In this document: positions 1-6,108 of the stretch, one piece after another
Layout: every line of letters starts with the position of its first letter
Position numbering within the stretch: position 1 is the stretch's first letter
NCBI GenBank assembly: GCA_030599405.1
Contig: JAUVOB010000105.1
Span: 1 to 6,108, forward strand
Reading direction: 5' to 3'
DNA: 6,108 nt
DNA from: Chloroflexota bacterium
Lineage (GTDB): Bacteria; Chloroflexota; Anaerolineae; Promineifilales; Promineifilaceae
Translations under genes and position numbers: made by a program
Notes under the pieces: model-generated
The model's input: only the letters and a program-made list of their open reading frames with translations
Databases searched by the model: none
Told to the model about the DNA's origin: nothing

Positions 1-1965
1 CAACTCAGAACGGCTGCCCCAGAGATGTTAGAAAGCCTCCGCTTGAGCTACGAATATCTTGAAGTTCGAGGAACTCCTCGCCGGCTGGCATTAATCATCC
101 ATAACCTTGCATCTCGCCAGGACGACCTTGAGATGGAGGTAAAGGGACCTCCAGCCGATCGGGCGTTTGATCCGGCAGGTAAACCCACCAAAGCTGCCAT
201 TGGTTTCGCCCGTAGCAAGGGTGTGCGTCCTAGCGATCTGCGAGTTGTAACCGAGGGGAATCGCCAGTATGTGGCTGCCACCGTCAGAGAAGAAGGAGTG
301 GCGACCACCACGATTCTATCAGAAGAACTTCCCGCCCTAATCGCCAGCATGAAATTCGAAAGAAGCATGCGCTGGAATCAGAGCAATATTTACTACAGCC
401 GTCCTCTTCGCTGGTTGGTAGCATTATACGGTCGGCAGGTCATTCCTTTTAGCTTTGCCGGCGTGCAGAGCAACCGAACTAGTCATGGACTACGAGTCGA
501 GGGGGCGCCTGAGATAGAGATCAGCAGCGCGTCGGAGTATGCTGATAAAATGGCCGAGCATGACATTATCGTCCAAACGAGCCAACGTAAGGCGGTGATA
601 TGGACCGCCGCCGTTAATCTGGCGGAGGATGCCGGCGGGATGGTCCTCGAAGATCCAGATTTACTGGCTGAAGTTACTAATCTTGTAGAACAGCCAACAT
701 TGCTGATTGGAAGCTACGAGGAGCGATTCCTGGATCTGCCTGTGGACGTACTGGTGGCGGTCATGAAGAAACACCAGCGGTATTTCCCTGTGTATGGCAA
801 GGATGGACGCACCCTGCTTCCATATTTCATCACCGTGCGTAACGGCGGCAACCAATACTTGGATATTATCAGAGCAGGGAACGAGCATGTCATCCGTGCT
901 CGTTTCGCTGACGCCGTCTTCTTCTATGAGAAGGACTCGAAGCAGGATCTGACTATCTTCTTATCCAAATTGGATACGCTGACCTTTCAAGCAGACATCG
1001 GTTCCATGCTCGACAAAGTAAAACGTCTAGAAAAGTTAAGCCCCTTATTGGCCGAGAAGCTAGAAATGGATGAGGGAGAAAAAACGGATGCCGGCCGAGC
1101 AGCTGCCTTATCGAAGGCGGATCTGGCATCTAGCTTGGTTGTCGAAATGACCTCGTTGCAAGGAATCATGGGCGGGAATTACGCAAGAAGGAGTGGCGAG
1201 CCGGAAGCGGTTGCCCTGGCTATCGCAGAACAATATGAAGCGGTTAGCCAGACGAGGCCGGGGCTTGTACTGGCTCTTGCCGACCGGCTTGACAGCTTGA
1301 TAGGTCTGTTTGCTGCAGGTCTTGCCCCGAAGGGATCGAACGATCCTTTCGCACTGCGAAGGGCTGCAATTCAGATAATCGAAAATCTAGTAGCCAACAA
1401 AGTTGAAATCAACCTGCGAGAGGCCTTATCCGATGCCGCTGGGCTTTTACCGATCGAGGCCACCTCGGAGACGCTCAGCGACGTCATGTTTTTCATTCAC
1501 GGACGGCTTGAGACCTATCTCCAGGAGCAAGGCATTCGCACGTCGGTTGTCCGCGCCGTACTCGCCGAGCAAGGGCACAACCCGTACTCGGCCGCTCTTG
1601 CTGCAAAGGCGCTAGATGATACCGTGAAGAGCGAGTCGTGGCCGACTCTCCTTGATTCATATGCCCGCTGTGTTCGTATCTCGCGAGAACAAACAGCCTT
1701 TGAACTTGATCCAAATCAGCTTAACCTTCCTGAAGAGAAAGCACTATGGAAAGCGTTCCTCCAGGCATCTGAAATGTTAGACGGAACTGTTTCGAGTTTG
1801 ACCGGCGCATTAACTTTCATGGAGCCGTCTATATCTAGCTTTTTCGATGGAGTCTTGGTGATGGATGACGATCAGGAAGTCCGTCAAAATAGACTGGCTC
1901 TTGTGCAGAAGATCGCCGGCATTACAAACGGGATCGCAGACCTTTCTTTCCTGGAAGGCTTTTAG
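1..1965 (+). CDS. glyS: Glycyl-tRNA synthetase, beta subunit or beta part of a fused alpha-beta enzyme (5' end missing)
   Basis: This is the beta chain of the bacterial alpha2-beta2 type of glycine-tRNA ligase, which charges tRNA-Gly in the cytoplasm. The beta chain mainly provides tRNA recognition, while the alpha chain holds the aminoacylation site. The frame is open from base 1 (QLRTAAPE precedes the first Met at 25), so the gene begins upstream and that Met is not the start. Numbered from base 1, the 654 visible residues show GTPRRL (24-29), KGPP (48-51), RSMRWN (121-126), RPLRW (134-138), MKKHQRYFPV (255-264), RARFADA (299-305), the HD-like segment with SKADL (371-375) and LQGIMG (386-391), and SNDPFALRR (446-454). 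The C-terminal DALR-type anticodon-binding region ends with FFDGVLVM (614-621) and NRLAL. Compared with E. coli GlyS (about 690 aa), only about 25-30 residues are missing if beta is a separate protein. Some lineages fuse alpha and beta, and that cannot be judged here. The TAG stop lies 155 bp before dnaG. Family identity is very secure. Confidence 0.97.
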   Translation, partial: QLRTAAPEMLESLRLSYEYLEVRGTPRRLALIIHNLASRQDDLEMEVKGPPADRAFDPAGKPTKAAIGFARSKGVRPSDLRVVTEGNRQYVAATVREEGVATTTILSEELPALIASMKFERSMRWNQSNIYYSRPLRWLVALYGRQVIPFSFAGVQSNRTSHGLRVEGAPEIEISSASEYADKMAEHDIIVQTSQRKAVIWTAAVNLAEDAGGMVLEDPDLLAEVTNLVEQPTLLIGSYEERFLDLPVDVLVAVMKKHQRYFPVYGKDGRTLLPYFITVRNGGNQYLDIIRAGNEHVIRARFADAVFFYEKDSKQDLTIFLSKLDTLTFQADIGSMLDKVKRLEKLSPLLAEKLEMDEGEKTDAGRAAALSKADLASSLVVEMTSLQGIMGGNYARRSGEPEAVALAIAEQYEAVSQTRPGLVLALADRLDSLIGLFAAGLAPKGSNDPFALRRAAIQIIENLVANKVEINLREALSDAAGLLPIEATSETLSDVMFFIHGRLETYLQEQGIRTSVVRAVLAEQGHNPYSAALAAKALDDTVKSESWPTLLDSYARCVRISREQTAFELDPNQLNLPEEKALWKAFLQASEMLDGTVSSLTGALTFMEPSISSFFDGVLVMDDDQEVRQNRLALVQKIAGITNGIADLSFLEGF

Positions 1966-1991
1966 ATCATTTGTTTTGGTTGCGTTATAAT
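1962..1991 (+). promoter_or_regulatory. Candidate promoter for dnaG (TATAAT after the glyS stop)
   Basis: A perfect -10 hexamer TATAAT lies at 1986-1991, 21 bases after the glyS stop. No good -35 sits at the usual distance: TTAGAT (1962-1967, 18-bp spacer) overlaps the glyS stop and matches TTGACA at only two positions. The TG at 1981-1982 is two bases too far upstream for a classical extended -10. Transcription would begin near 1998, giving a leader of about 120 nt before dnaG. The hexamer is observed. Promoter function is inferred. Confidence 0.45.
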
Positions 1992-2071
1992 CGAGGGATC
2001 AAACCGCCCACTTAGACGAGCCATTTGCACAGTGTGGATTAGTCGGTGACGATTCCATTTCATAGTGAAGA

Positions 2072-2094
2072 GCAGGACCGGGTTGGATACCTGC
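2072..2094 (+). other. Small hairpin in the dnaG leader
   Basis: GCAGG (2072-2076) can pair with CCTGC (2090-2094), with a possible inner CC/GG pairing (2078-2079 with 2085-2086). It lies 26 bases before the dnaG ATG and has no T-run after it, so it does not look like a terminator. It could affect translation of dnaG, which has no clear Shine-Dalgarno, but a five-pair stem may also be chance. Confidence 0.25.
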
Positions 2095-2120
2095 CAGCAA
2101 GTCTCAATACCAAGATCTAA

Positions 2121-4106
2121 ATGAGTGTTACTGACGAGGTTAAAAGTAGACTAGACATCGTGGACGTCGTGTCCGACTACATGCCCTTGCGTAAGTCGGG
2201 TACGTCGCTGTCTGGTTTCTGCCCTTTTCACCCCAACACGCGTACTCCTGCCTTTGTCGTTTTCCCTAATACCCAGACCTGGCACTGTTTTGGCGCCTGC
2301 TCCGAGGGAGGCGATGTATTTAACTTTGTAATGAAGAAAGAAGGCTGGGATTTCAGAGAGACTTTGGTCTATCTCGCAGGTAAGGCTGGTGTGGACCTGG
2401 CGGAACATGGGTCCAAAAGCAGGGTGGAACAAGCCTATGAGGACAAACTGGCAGATATCCTGAATGCGGCAGCTGATTACTTCTACCAGATTCTCCTTTA
2501 TGCTCCTCAGGCAGAAGCAGCTCGTGATTACATCATTTCTAGAGGATTCAATGAGGAGACAGTCAGCCAATACAGGCTTGGCTTCGCCCTGGATTCGTGG
2601 GATGCAAGCAGGAATCATTTCAATATGCAGGGCTACGGGGATGACGATCTAATAAATACCGGGCTTTTGACGGTTAATGAAGAGAAAGGCACCAGATATG
2701 ACCGGTTCCGCAACCGGCTTATGATTCCGATTCGAGATGCTAACGGCCGTATGGTGGGATTTGGCGCCCGTACGCTTGATCCCGAAGGCATACCAAAGTA
2801 CCTCAATTCACCTCAGACGGCCGTTTTCGACAAGAGTCGCCTGCTCTATGGCCTTGACCTTGCTAGGCGCCATATCCGCGAAGCAAGACAGGCGATCATT
2901 GTCGAAGGTTACATGGACGTCATTCAGGCCTGGCAGGCAGGCTTCTATAATGTGGTCGCCCAGATGGGAACGGCACTGACAGCGGACCAGCTACGACTCT
3001 TGAAACGATATACCAAGCGATTCGTGCTCGCCCTCGACTCCGATGCCGCCGGTACCCAGGCGACAATGCGAGGTCTTGAAGTAGCCCGAGAAACCCTGGA
3101 TCGGGAAAGTGATGTCCGGTTCAACGCCAGGGGACTGGTCAAGCACGAAGGTCGTCTGCAGGCAGACATCCAGATCGTGAGCCTGCCGCAAGGCTACGAT
3201 CCAGACAAAATTATCAAAGAGAACCCCGATCACTGGGTCAAATTGATATCAGGGGCGAAGCCGGTCGTGACCTACGTGATTGATCTGGCGACCGAGGACC
3301 TTGATTTGGGAGATGGTAAGGCGAAGACGCTGGCTGCGCAGAAGGTATTGCCCCTGATAAATGACGTCGCGGATCCGGTGGAACGCGAGCATTATCGACA
3401 GCTTCTGGCTCGTAGACTTCGTATCGACGAACGCGCACTGCTAAAGATCATAATCCCCCCGAAACGCAGAAGAATTGCCGCGAGCCAACAGGCTCAGCCC
3501 GCGGCTAGCAATCCCCCCCCGGAGAATACAAGTGCCAGCGCGGTGGGTTTGTCGACGGTGATCGGCGGCGAAACAATTGGCACTGAGCTACGCCGGGCCG
3601 ATTTTTTGCGTCAATGCCTCAAACACCCAACCATTGTTCCAATGATTGACAAGATGCTGGTCCTCAACGAACAGACAATGGTCGAGGTGGAGGATTTCTA
3701 CAAGCCAGATGATCGTGCGATATGGCGCTATGTTCGCAGCCAAATCAACACCTGGTCTATTGCGAGCGAGGGTGATCTGTGGGATAGTCTTGAGGACGAG
3801 TTCCTTCGCGATCGTATTCAAACGTTGCTTTCTCTGCCTGACGGACCTGACTTAGAGGTGGATCGATTGCCTGACACTTTGACAAGGTCGGTACTCGATT
3901 GGCGCCTGGAACATGTCAAAGGCTTGATTAGCGAGGTGAAGTACCTGTTTAGTGACGAAGAATTATCTAGTAACACGGAACAGTTGGATCTTTTCGCTAA
4001 AGAGCTGAGTGATCTAACAACGCAATTACTCAATATCAACAAGGCGAGAGCAGCCATGACGGCTACAGGGCGCCGCCAAACACAGGAAGCGCTGGGAAGT
4101 ATATAA
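2121..4106 (+). CDS. dnaG: DNA primase DnaG
   Basis: DnaG makes the short RNA primers for Okazaki fragments and replication restart, and works with the replicative helicase DnaB at the fork. At 661 aa it is slightly longer than usual. The N-terminal CHC2 zinc-binding domain (about 1-100) has C34, H37, C56 and C60; the second pair is C-x3-C rather than the commoner C-x2-C. The polymerase core follows, with [12 protein letters not shown] (193-204), GFGAR (213-217) and PKYLNSP (225-231). The TOPRIM part has VEGYMDV (261-267; catalytic E262) and the acidic pair D306 and D308 in LALDSDAAG. An extra segment at about 331-349 precedes [11 protein letters not shown] Pro/Ala/Gln-rich linker (about 446-490), beginning PPKRRR, leads to the C-terminal helicase-binding domain (about 492-661). 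The ATG at 2121 gives the expected [20 protein letters not shown] start. Only a weak AAG lies upstream, so translation may be leaderless-like or structure-dependent. rpoD follows 41 bp downstream. No key residue is missing. Confidence 0.98.
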   Translation: MSVTDEVKSRLDIVDVVSDYMPLRKSGTSLSGFCPFHPNTRTPAFVVFPNTQTWHCFGACSEGGDVFNFVMKKEGWDFRETLVYLAGKAGVDLAEHGSKSRVEQAYEDKLADILNAAADYFYQILLYAPQAEAARDYIISRGFNEETVSQYRLGFALDSWDASRNHFNMQGYGDDDLINTGLLTVNEEKGTRYDRFRNRLMIPIRDANGRMVGFGARTLDPEGIPKYLNSPQTAVFDKSRLLYGLDLARRHIREARQAIIVEGYMDVIQAWQAGFYNVVAQMGTALTADQLRLLKRYTKRFVLALDSDAAGTQATMRGLEVARETLDRESDVRFNARGLVKHEGRLQADIQIVSLPQGYDPDKIIKENPDHWVKLISGAKPVVTYVIDLATEDLDLGDGKAKTLAAQKVLPLINDVADPVEREHYRQLLARRLRIDERALLKIIIPPKRRRIAASQQAQPAASNPPPENTSASAVGLSTVIGGETIGTELRRADFLRQCLKHPTIVPMIDKMLVLNEQTMVEVEDFYKPDDRAIWRYVRSQINTWSIASEGDLWDSLEDEFLRDRIQTLLSLPDGPDLEVDRLPDTLTRSVLDWRLEHVKGLISEVKYLFSDEELSSNTEQLDLFAKELSDLTTQLLNINKARAAMTATGRRQTQEALGSI

Positions 4107-4107
4107 T
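4079..4107 (+). promoter_or_regulatory. Candidate internal promoter for rpoD overlapping the dnaG stop
   Basis: A perfect TATAAT (4102-4107) overlaps the last dnaG codons and the TAA stop. With a 17-bp spacer, the -35 position reads AACACA (4079-4084), matching only the ACA half of TTGACA. Transcription would start near 4114, leaving about 34 nt before the ATG at 4148. Internal promoters for rpoD within macromolecular synthesis operons are well known in other bacteria. The hexamer also serves codons at the end of dnaG, so it could be coincidental. Confidence 0.4.
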
Positions 4108-4131
4108 TCGAAGCCTTCGCATTTGGGCTCT

Positions 4132-4138
4132 GAGGAAA
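4132..4138 (+). promoter_or_regulatory. Ribosome-binding site that decides the rpoD start
   Basis: GAGGAAA at 4132-4138 is a good Shine-Dalgarno-like stretch. It directly abuts the in-frame GTG at 4139, which is too close for initiation there. It is 9 bases from the ATG at 4148, a workable distance. A TTG at 4142 is also in frame but is a weaker codon. The site therefore favours the ATG. Confidence 0.6.
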
Positions 4139-4147
4139 GTGTTGACA

Positions 4148-5830
4148 ATGGAATTGGATCAATCGTTCGACGAAATAGAAGATGTTGATGCCGAGAGTGG
4201 TGAGCCAGACGCCATCGACATCGAGGCGATTGTTAAAAAAGCCCGTAGGTCGCGCCAGATCGAAGAAGTCGATGTGCAGGCGATCTTAGCATCTGCGGAC
4301 GAGGATCAAGCCGATAGACTCTACGAGCAACTTCAACGACTGGGTATACGCATCGTATCCGAGACGGGTGAGACCGTAGATGATTTGGGTGACAGTTCAT
4401 TCCTGCTTGATATCGAACTTCCCCAAGAGGATGAGATTGAAGAGCGCCAGTATGCTCCGGAAGCTGAGGAAGACCCTGTCCATACCTACCTGAAGGAGAT
4501 TGGCCAGGTACCATTGCTTACGGCCGAACAGGAGATCTGGCTGGCGACCCAGTTAGCGGCTGCCTCAGTACTAGTTACCCTGACGAACCAGGTGATGGAC
4601 GATGGGGAGCAGGAAACCACCCATATCCGCACTGTTTCGGCTAACTATGAATCACTGTTGGAAGGTTGGCAACAGGCGACTACTGCCAGCAAGCATATCG
4701 ACGTTAAACTTCCCGACCTCTCTCTAGTCATTCGTGAAGCCCAACAACTAAGAGGAAACTGGCGCACTAGCTCGCCGTCATACCTTCGGCACTATCTCAA
4801 TGACGGAGATTGGGGACAAGCGGAGGAGTGGAGCGATTTAGCCAAAGACGTCTTCTTTATCTTCTCAGCCCTATATCTGTTGCCGTTGAACCTTTCCGAT
4901 CAAATCTGCGACTATTACCTCGAGGATTACGAACTGCCGGATATTGAAACATTCAACGAATGGCTCAGCCAGAATGAGTTGGCCTTGAAGTACAACGAAT
5001 TCATGATTTACGATCTTGCGGAGGAGGCTAAGGTAAATCTTACACGGGCAAATCTTCGACTTGTAGTTAGCGTAGCGAAACGTTACATGGGACGTGGGAT
5101 ACAGTTCTTAGATCTCGTGCAGGAAGGAAATGTTGGTCTGTTAAGAGCCGTTGAGAAGTTCGACCATCGCAAGGGCTACAAATTCAGCACCTATGCAACC
5201 TGGTGGATCCGTCAGGCGGTCAGCCGGGCGATCGCCGATCAAGCGCGGACCATCCGCATCCCGGTTCACATGTACGAGACGATAAATAGAATTGTGCGCC
5301 TCCAAAGGGATATGGTTCAACAACTCGGTCGCGAACCCACGGATGAGGAACTGGCTCTAGAACTAGACTTTATGACCCCGGCCGAAGTAGATCAGATTAA
5401 ACGGTCCCTCGAATCTGGCGAACCGGTCGATCCTTTTCTATATCGAAAATGGCGCCAGGCAACCGTGAAAGTCATAACTACGAGACGATATACTCAAGAC
5501 ACGATGTCTCTGGAGTTGCCGGTTGGACCCGGGCAATCGACTAATCTAGCTGATTTCATTCCGGATGAGGCAGTTGAAGTGCCAGATGAGGCGGCTTCAA
5601 AACAATTGCTGCGCGAGCATGTTCGTAACGTGCTAGGGTTCCTGAGCGAGCGCGAGCGGCGGGTGCTTGAGATGCGCTATGGTCTGCTTGACGGAAAAGA
5701 CCATACGCTAGAAGAAGTCGGTCGTGAGTTTGGTGTGACCCGTGAGCGGATACGCCAGATCGAAGCCAAGGCATTGCGCAAACTTAGACATCCGAGCCGA
5801 AGCAAATCTCTCCGCGACTACGCGAGCTAA
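4148..5830 (+). CDS. rpoD: Primary (housekeeping) RNA polymerase sigma factor, RpoD/SigA
   Basis: This sigma-70 group 1 factor directs RNA polymerase to housekeeping promoters by reading the -10 and -35 elements. Numbered from ATG 4148, the 560-aa protein has an acidic N-terminus and a divergent region 1.1 (about 24-75). Region 1.2 is [20 protein letters not shown] (109-128). A non-conserved segment rich in acidic and aromatic residues follows (about 137-294). Region 2 contains [16 protein letters not shown] (302-317), [18 protein letters not shown] (322-339) and the -10-reading YATWWIRQA (349-357) to IRIPVHM (369-375). Region 3 is enlarged by roughly 28 residues (about 423-450) before MSLELPVG and the finger segment LADFIPDE (467-474). 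Region 4.2 has the helix-turn-helix [19 protein letters not shown] (519-537), then KALRKLRHP. The full region 1.2 to 4.2 set indicates the primary factor, not an alternative one. GTG at 4139 would add three residues but sits against the ribosome-binding site. The gene is probably cotranscribed with dnaG. Confidence 0.97.
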   Translation: MELDQSFDEIEDVDAESGEPDAIDIEAIVKKARRSRQIEEVDVQAILASADEDQADRLYEQLQRLGIRIVSETGETVDDLGDSSFLLDIELPQEDEIEERQYAPEAEEDPVHTYLKEIGQVPLLTAEQEIWLATQLAAASVLVTLTNQVMDDGEQETTHIRTVSANYESLLEGWQQATTASKHIDVKLPDLSLVIREAQQLRGNWRTSSPSYLRHYLNDGDWGQAEEWSDLAKDVFFIFSALYLLPLNLSDQICDYYLEDYELPDIETFNEWLSQNELALKYNEFMIYDLAEEAKVNLTRANLRLVVSVAKRYMGRGIQFLDLVQEGNVGLLRAVEKFDHRKGYKFSTYATWWIRQAVSRAIADQARTIRIPVHMYETINRIVRLQRDMVQQLGREPTDEELALELDFMTPAEVDQIKRSLESGEPVDPFLYRKWRQATVKVITTRRYTQDTMSLELPVGPGQSTNLADFIPDEAVEVPDEAASKQLLREHVRNVLGFLSERERRVLEMRYGLLDGKDHTLEEVGREFGVTRERIRQIEAKALRKLRHPSRSKSLRDYAS

Positions 5831-5888
5831 GAACCCGGCTTTCTATATCCCCCCCGAGTAAAGAGCAACTCAATACATAAAAACGATA

Positions 5889-5908
5889 TTATCTATAATA
5901 ATAGATAA
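5889..5908. repeat. 20-bp AT-rich dyad over a TATAAT
   Basis: TTATCTAT (5889-5896) is followed by AATA and then its exact reverse complement ATAGATAA (5901-5908). A perfect TATAAT (5894-5899) lies across the centre. With a 16-bp spacer the -35 position reads AATACA (5872-5877), a half match. All pairs but two are A-T, so it is weak as an RNA hairpin and fits better as an operator or a promoter melting region. Confidence 0.5.
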
Positions 5909-5915
5909 ATATGTG

Positions 5916-5943
5916 TTGCTGTCAGGTTTGATTGTGATAAAAT
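5916..5943 (+). promoter_or_regulatory. Candidate extended -10 promoter for the right-hand gene
   Basis: TTGCTG (5916-5921) matches the TTG half of a -35 element. After 16 bases comes TAAAAT (5938-5943), five of six matching TATAAT, preceded at the correct spacing by TG (5935-5936), making an extended -10. The start would be near 5950, giving a leader of about 125 nt before the ATG at 6076. Of the promoter candidates here it has the best combined elements, but it is inferred from sequence only. Confidence 0.45.
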
Positions 5944-6000
5944 TTACATTCGTAAAGAGAGGATAGGCATATTACCTGGTTACAGCGATTTCCTGACAGC
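5918..6000. repeat. Perfect 9-bp inverted repeat with arms 65 bp apart
   Basis: GCTGTCAGG (5918-5926) is the exact reverse complement of CCTGACAGC (5992-6000). The loop contains a small hairpin TTTAC/GTAAA (5943-5947 with 5952-5956, ATTC loop). The element does not fold as a tRNA, since no T-arm precedes the 3' arm. If transcription starts near 5950, the left arm is not in the RNA, so the pairing would form only in a longer transcript or act as paired protein sites on DNA. Confidence 0.4.
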
Positions 6001-6009
6001 TCATTGTTC

Positions 6010-6039
6010 CATATGACCGGGATTTACGCCCCACATATG
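6010..6039 (+). other. Possible leader hairpin built on two CATATG copies
   Basis: CATATG at 6010-6015 can pair with CATATG at 6034-6039. Inside, GGG (6019-6021) can pair with CCC (6030-6032) across an internal loop. The structure would sit in the 5' leader, 36 bases before the ATG at 6076. No T-run follows, so it is not a terminator. CATATG is self-complementary, so two nearby copies always appear pairable. Confidence 0.25.
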
Positions 6040-6075
6040 CAACCCCAACCAAATTGGAGTTAGAATTAGCCTCGT

Positions 6076-6108
6076 ATGGATGAGTATCTTCTGCGCCAAT
6101 ACATACCA
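6076..6108 (+). CDS. Start of an unidentified protein-coding gene (cut by the window edge)
   Basis: An ATG at 6076 opens a frame of 11 codons, MDEYLLRQYIP, running off the edge. An in-frame TAG at 6061 excludes an upstream start in this frame. The only Shine-Dalgarno-like stretch, GGAG at 6056-6059, is 16 bases away, longer than ideal. Upstream promoter-like elements support a gene start here. The short, partly hydrophobic beginning resembles the start of small membrane subunits such as NADH-quinone oxidoreductase chain A, but 11 residues cannot establish that and no name is given. An overlapping ATG at 6080 in another frame is a weaker alternative. Confidence 0.4.
   Translation, partial: MDEYLLRQYIP

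Larger units (their letters stand above)
5831..6075. other. AT-rich intergenic region after rpoD
   Basis: This 245-bp stretch has no convincing gene on either strand. It starts with a C7 run (5849-5855) and turns AT-rich from about 5870. No intrinsic terminator for rpoD is visible: the only stem near the stop is AGAA/TTCT (5830-5833 with 5841-5844), and no T-run follows. The rest holds candidate promoter elements and inverted repeats, listed separately, which most likely serve the gene starting at 6076. Confidence 0.7.

Noticed and set aside
25..27. ATG at 25 as the glyS start
   Set aside because: The frame is open to base 1, and this point already corresponds to an internal part of the beta chain before the conserved TPRRL segment; no ribosome-binding site precedes it.
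1941..1962. Possible terminator at the 3' end of glyS: CCTTTC/GGAAGG with a TTTCCT loop followed by CTTTT
   Set aside because: The stem has a G-T pair, is AT-moderate and lies inside the glyS coding end; the T-run has only four bases. It is too weak to call.
2151..2618. A 155-codon open frame on the minus strand opposite dnaG
   Set aside because: It lies wholly across the conserved zinc and core coding region of dnaG, with no recognisable protein motif. It is a shadow of the real gene, as are the other antisense frames.
4142..4147. A perfect TTGACA (-35 consensus) just before the rpoD ATG
   Set aside because: No -10-like hexamer lies 16-18 bp downstream (the 17-bp position reads GTTCGA), and the site overlaps the start of a conserved gene.
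5918..6000. A tRNA-like gene closed by the 9-bp inverted repeat
   Set aside because: No T-arm of 5+7+5 bases precedes the 3' arm, no D-arm or anticodon arm is evident, and there is no CCA or suitable discriminator context.
1..6108. A novel accessory, defence or mobile system
   Set aside because: All long genes are core housekeeping genes in a known order. There are no integrases, transposases, terminal repeats, CRISPR-like repeats or unusual small gene cassettes in the window.

Overview
The window is a bacterial housekeeping locus with three large genes, all on the plus strand: the 3' part of a glycyl-tRNA synthetase beta-type gene (glyS), the replicative primase gene dnaG, and the primary sigma factor gene rpoD/sigA. 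The first codons of a further gene lie at the right edge. glyS-dnaG-rpoD is a version of the macromolecular synthesis operon, linking translation (tRNA charging), replication (primer synthesis) and transcription (promoter recognition). The best lineage guess is Chloroflexota, probably Anaerolineae or a relative. Three things suggest this: the glyS-dnaG-rpoD order, a DnaG with a C-x3-C second zinc half and an insert just after the TOPRIM core, and an RpoD with about 28 extra residues between regions 3.1 and 3.2. This placement rests on remembered family features, not on a search.

Layout: 1-1965 is glyS, open at the left edge. 1966-2120 is a 155-bp gap with a perfect TATAAT and a small hairpin, but no obvious Shine-Dalgarno before dnaG. 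2121-4106 is dnaG, complete at 661 codons. A 41-bp gap follows, with a TATAAT overlapping the dnaG stop and a GAGGAAA ribosome-binding site. 4148-5830 is rpoD, complete at 560 codons from the preferred ATG. 5831-6075 is a 245-bp AT-rich intergenic region with the densest non-coding signals in the window: a 20-bp AT-rich dyad over a TATAAT, an extended -10 promoter candidate overlapping a CRP/FNR-like dyad, and a 9-bp inverted repeat whose arms are 65 bp apart. 6076-6108 is the likely start of the next gene, with 11 codons visible.

The three genes probably form one transcription unit, with extra promoters ahead of dnaG, ahead of rpoD and ahead of the right-hand gene. A perfect TATAAT occurs in each of the three gaps, but each has a poor -35. 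I found no mobile element, CRISPR array, tRNA, rRNA, toxin-antitoxin or defence gene. The coding part holds conserved core machinery, and I see no evidence in it for an undescribed system. The least explained stretch is 5831-6075.
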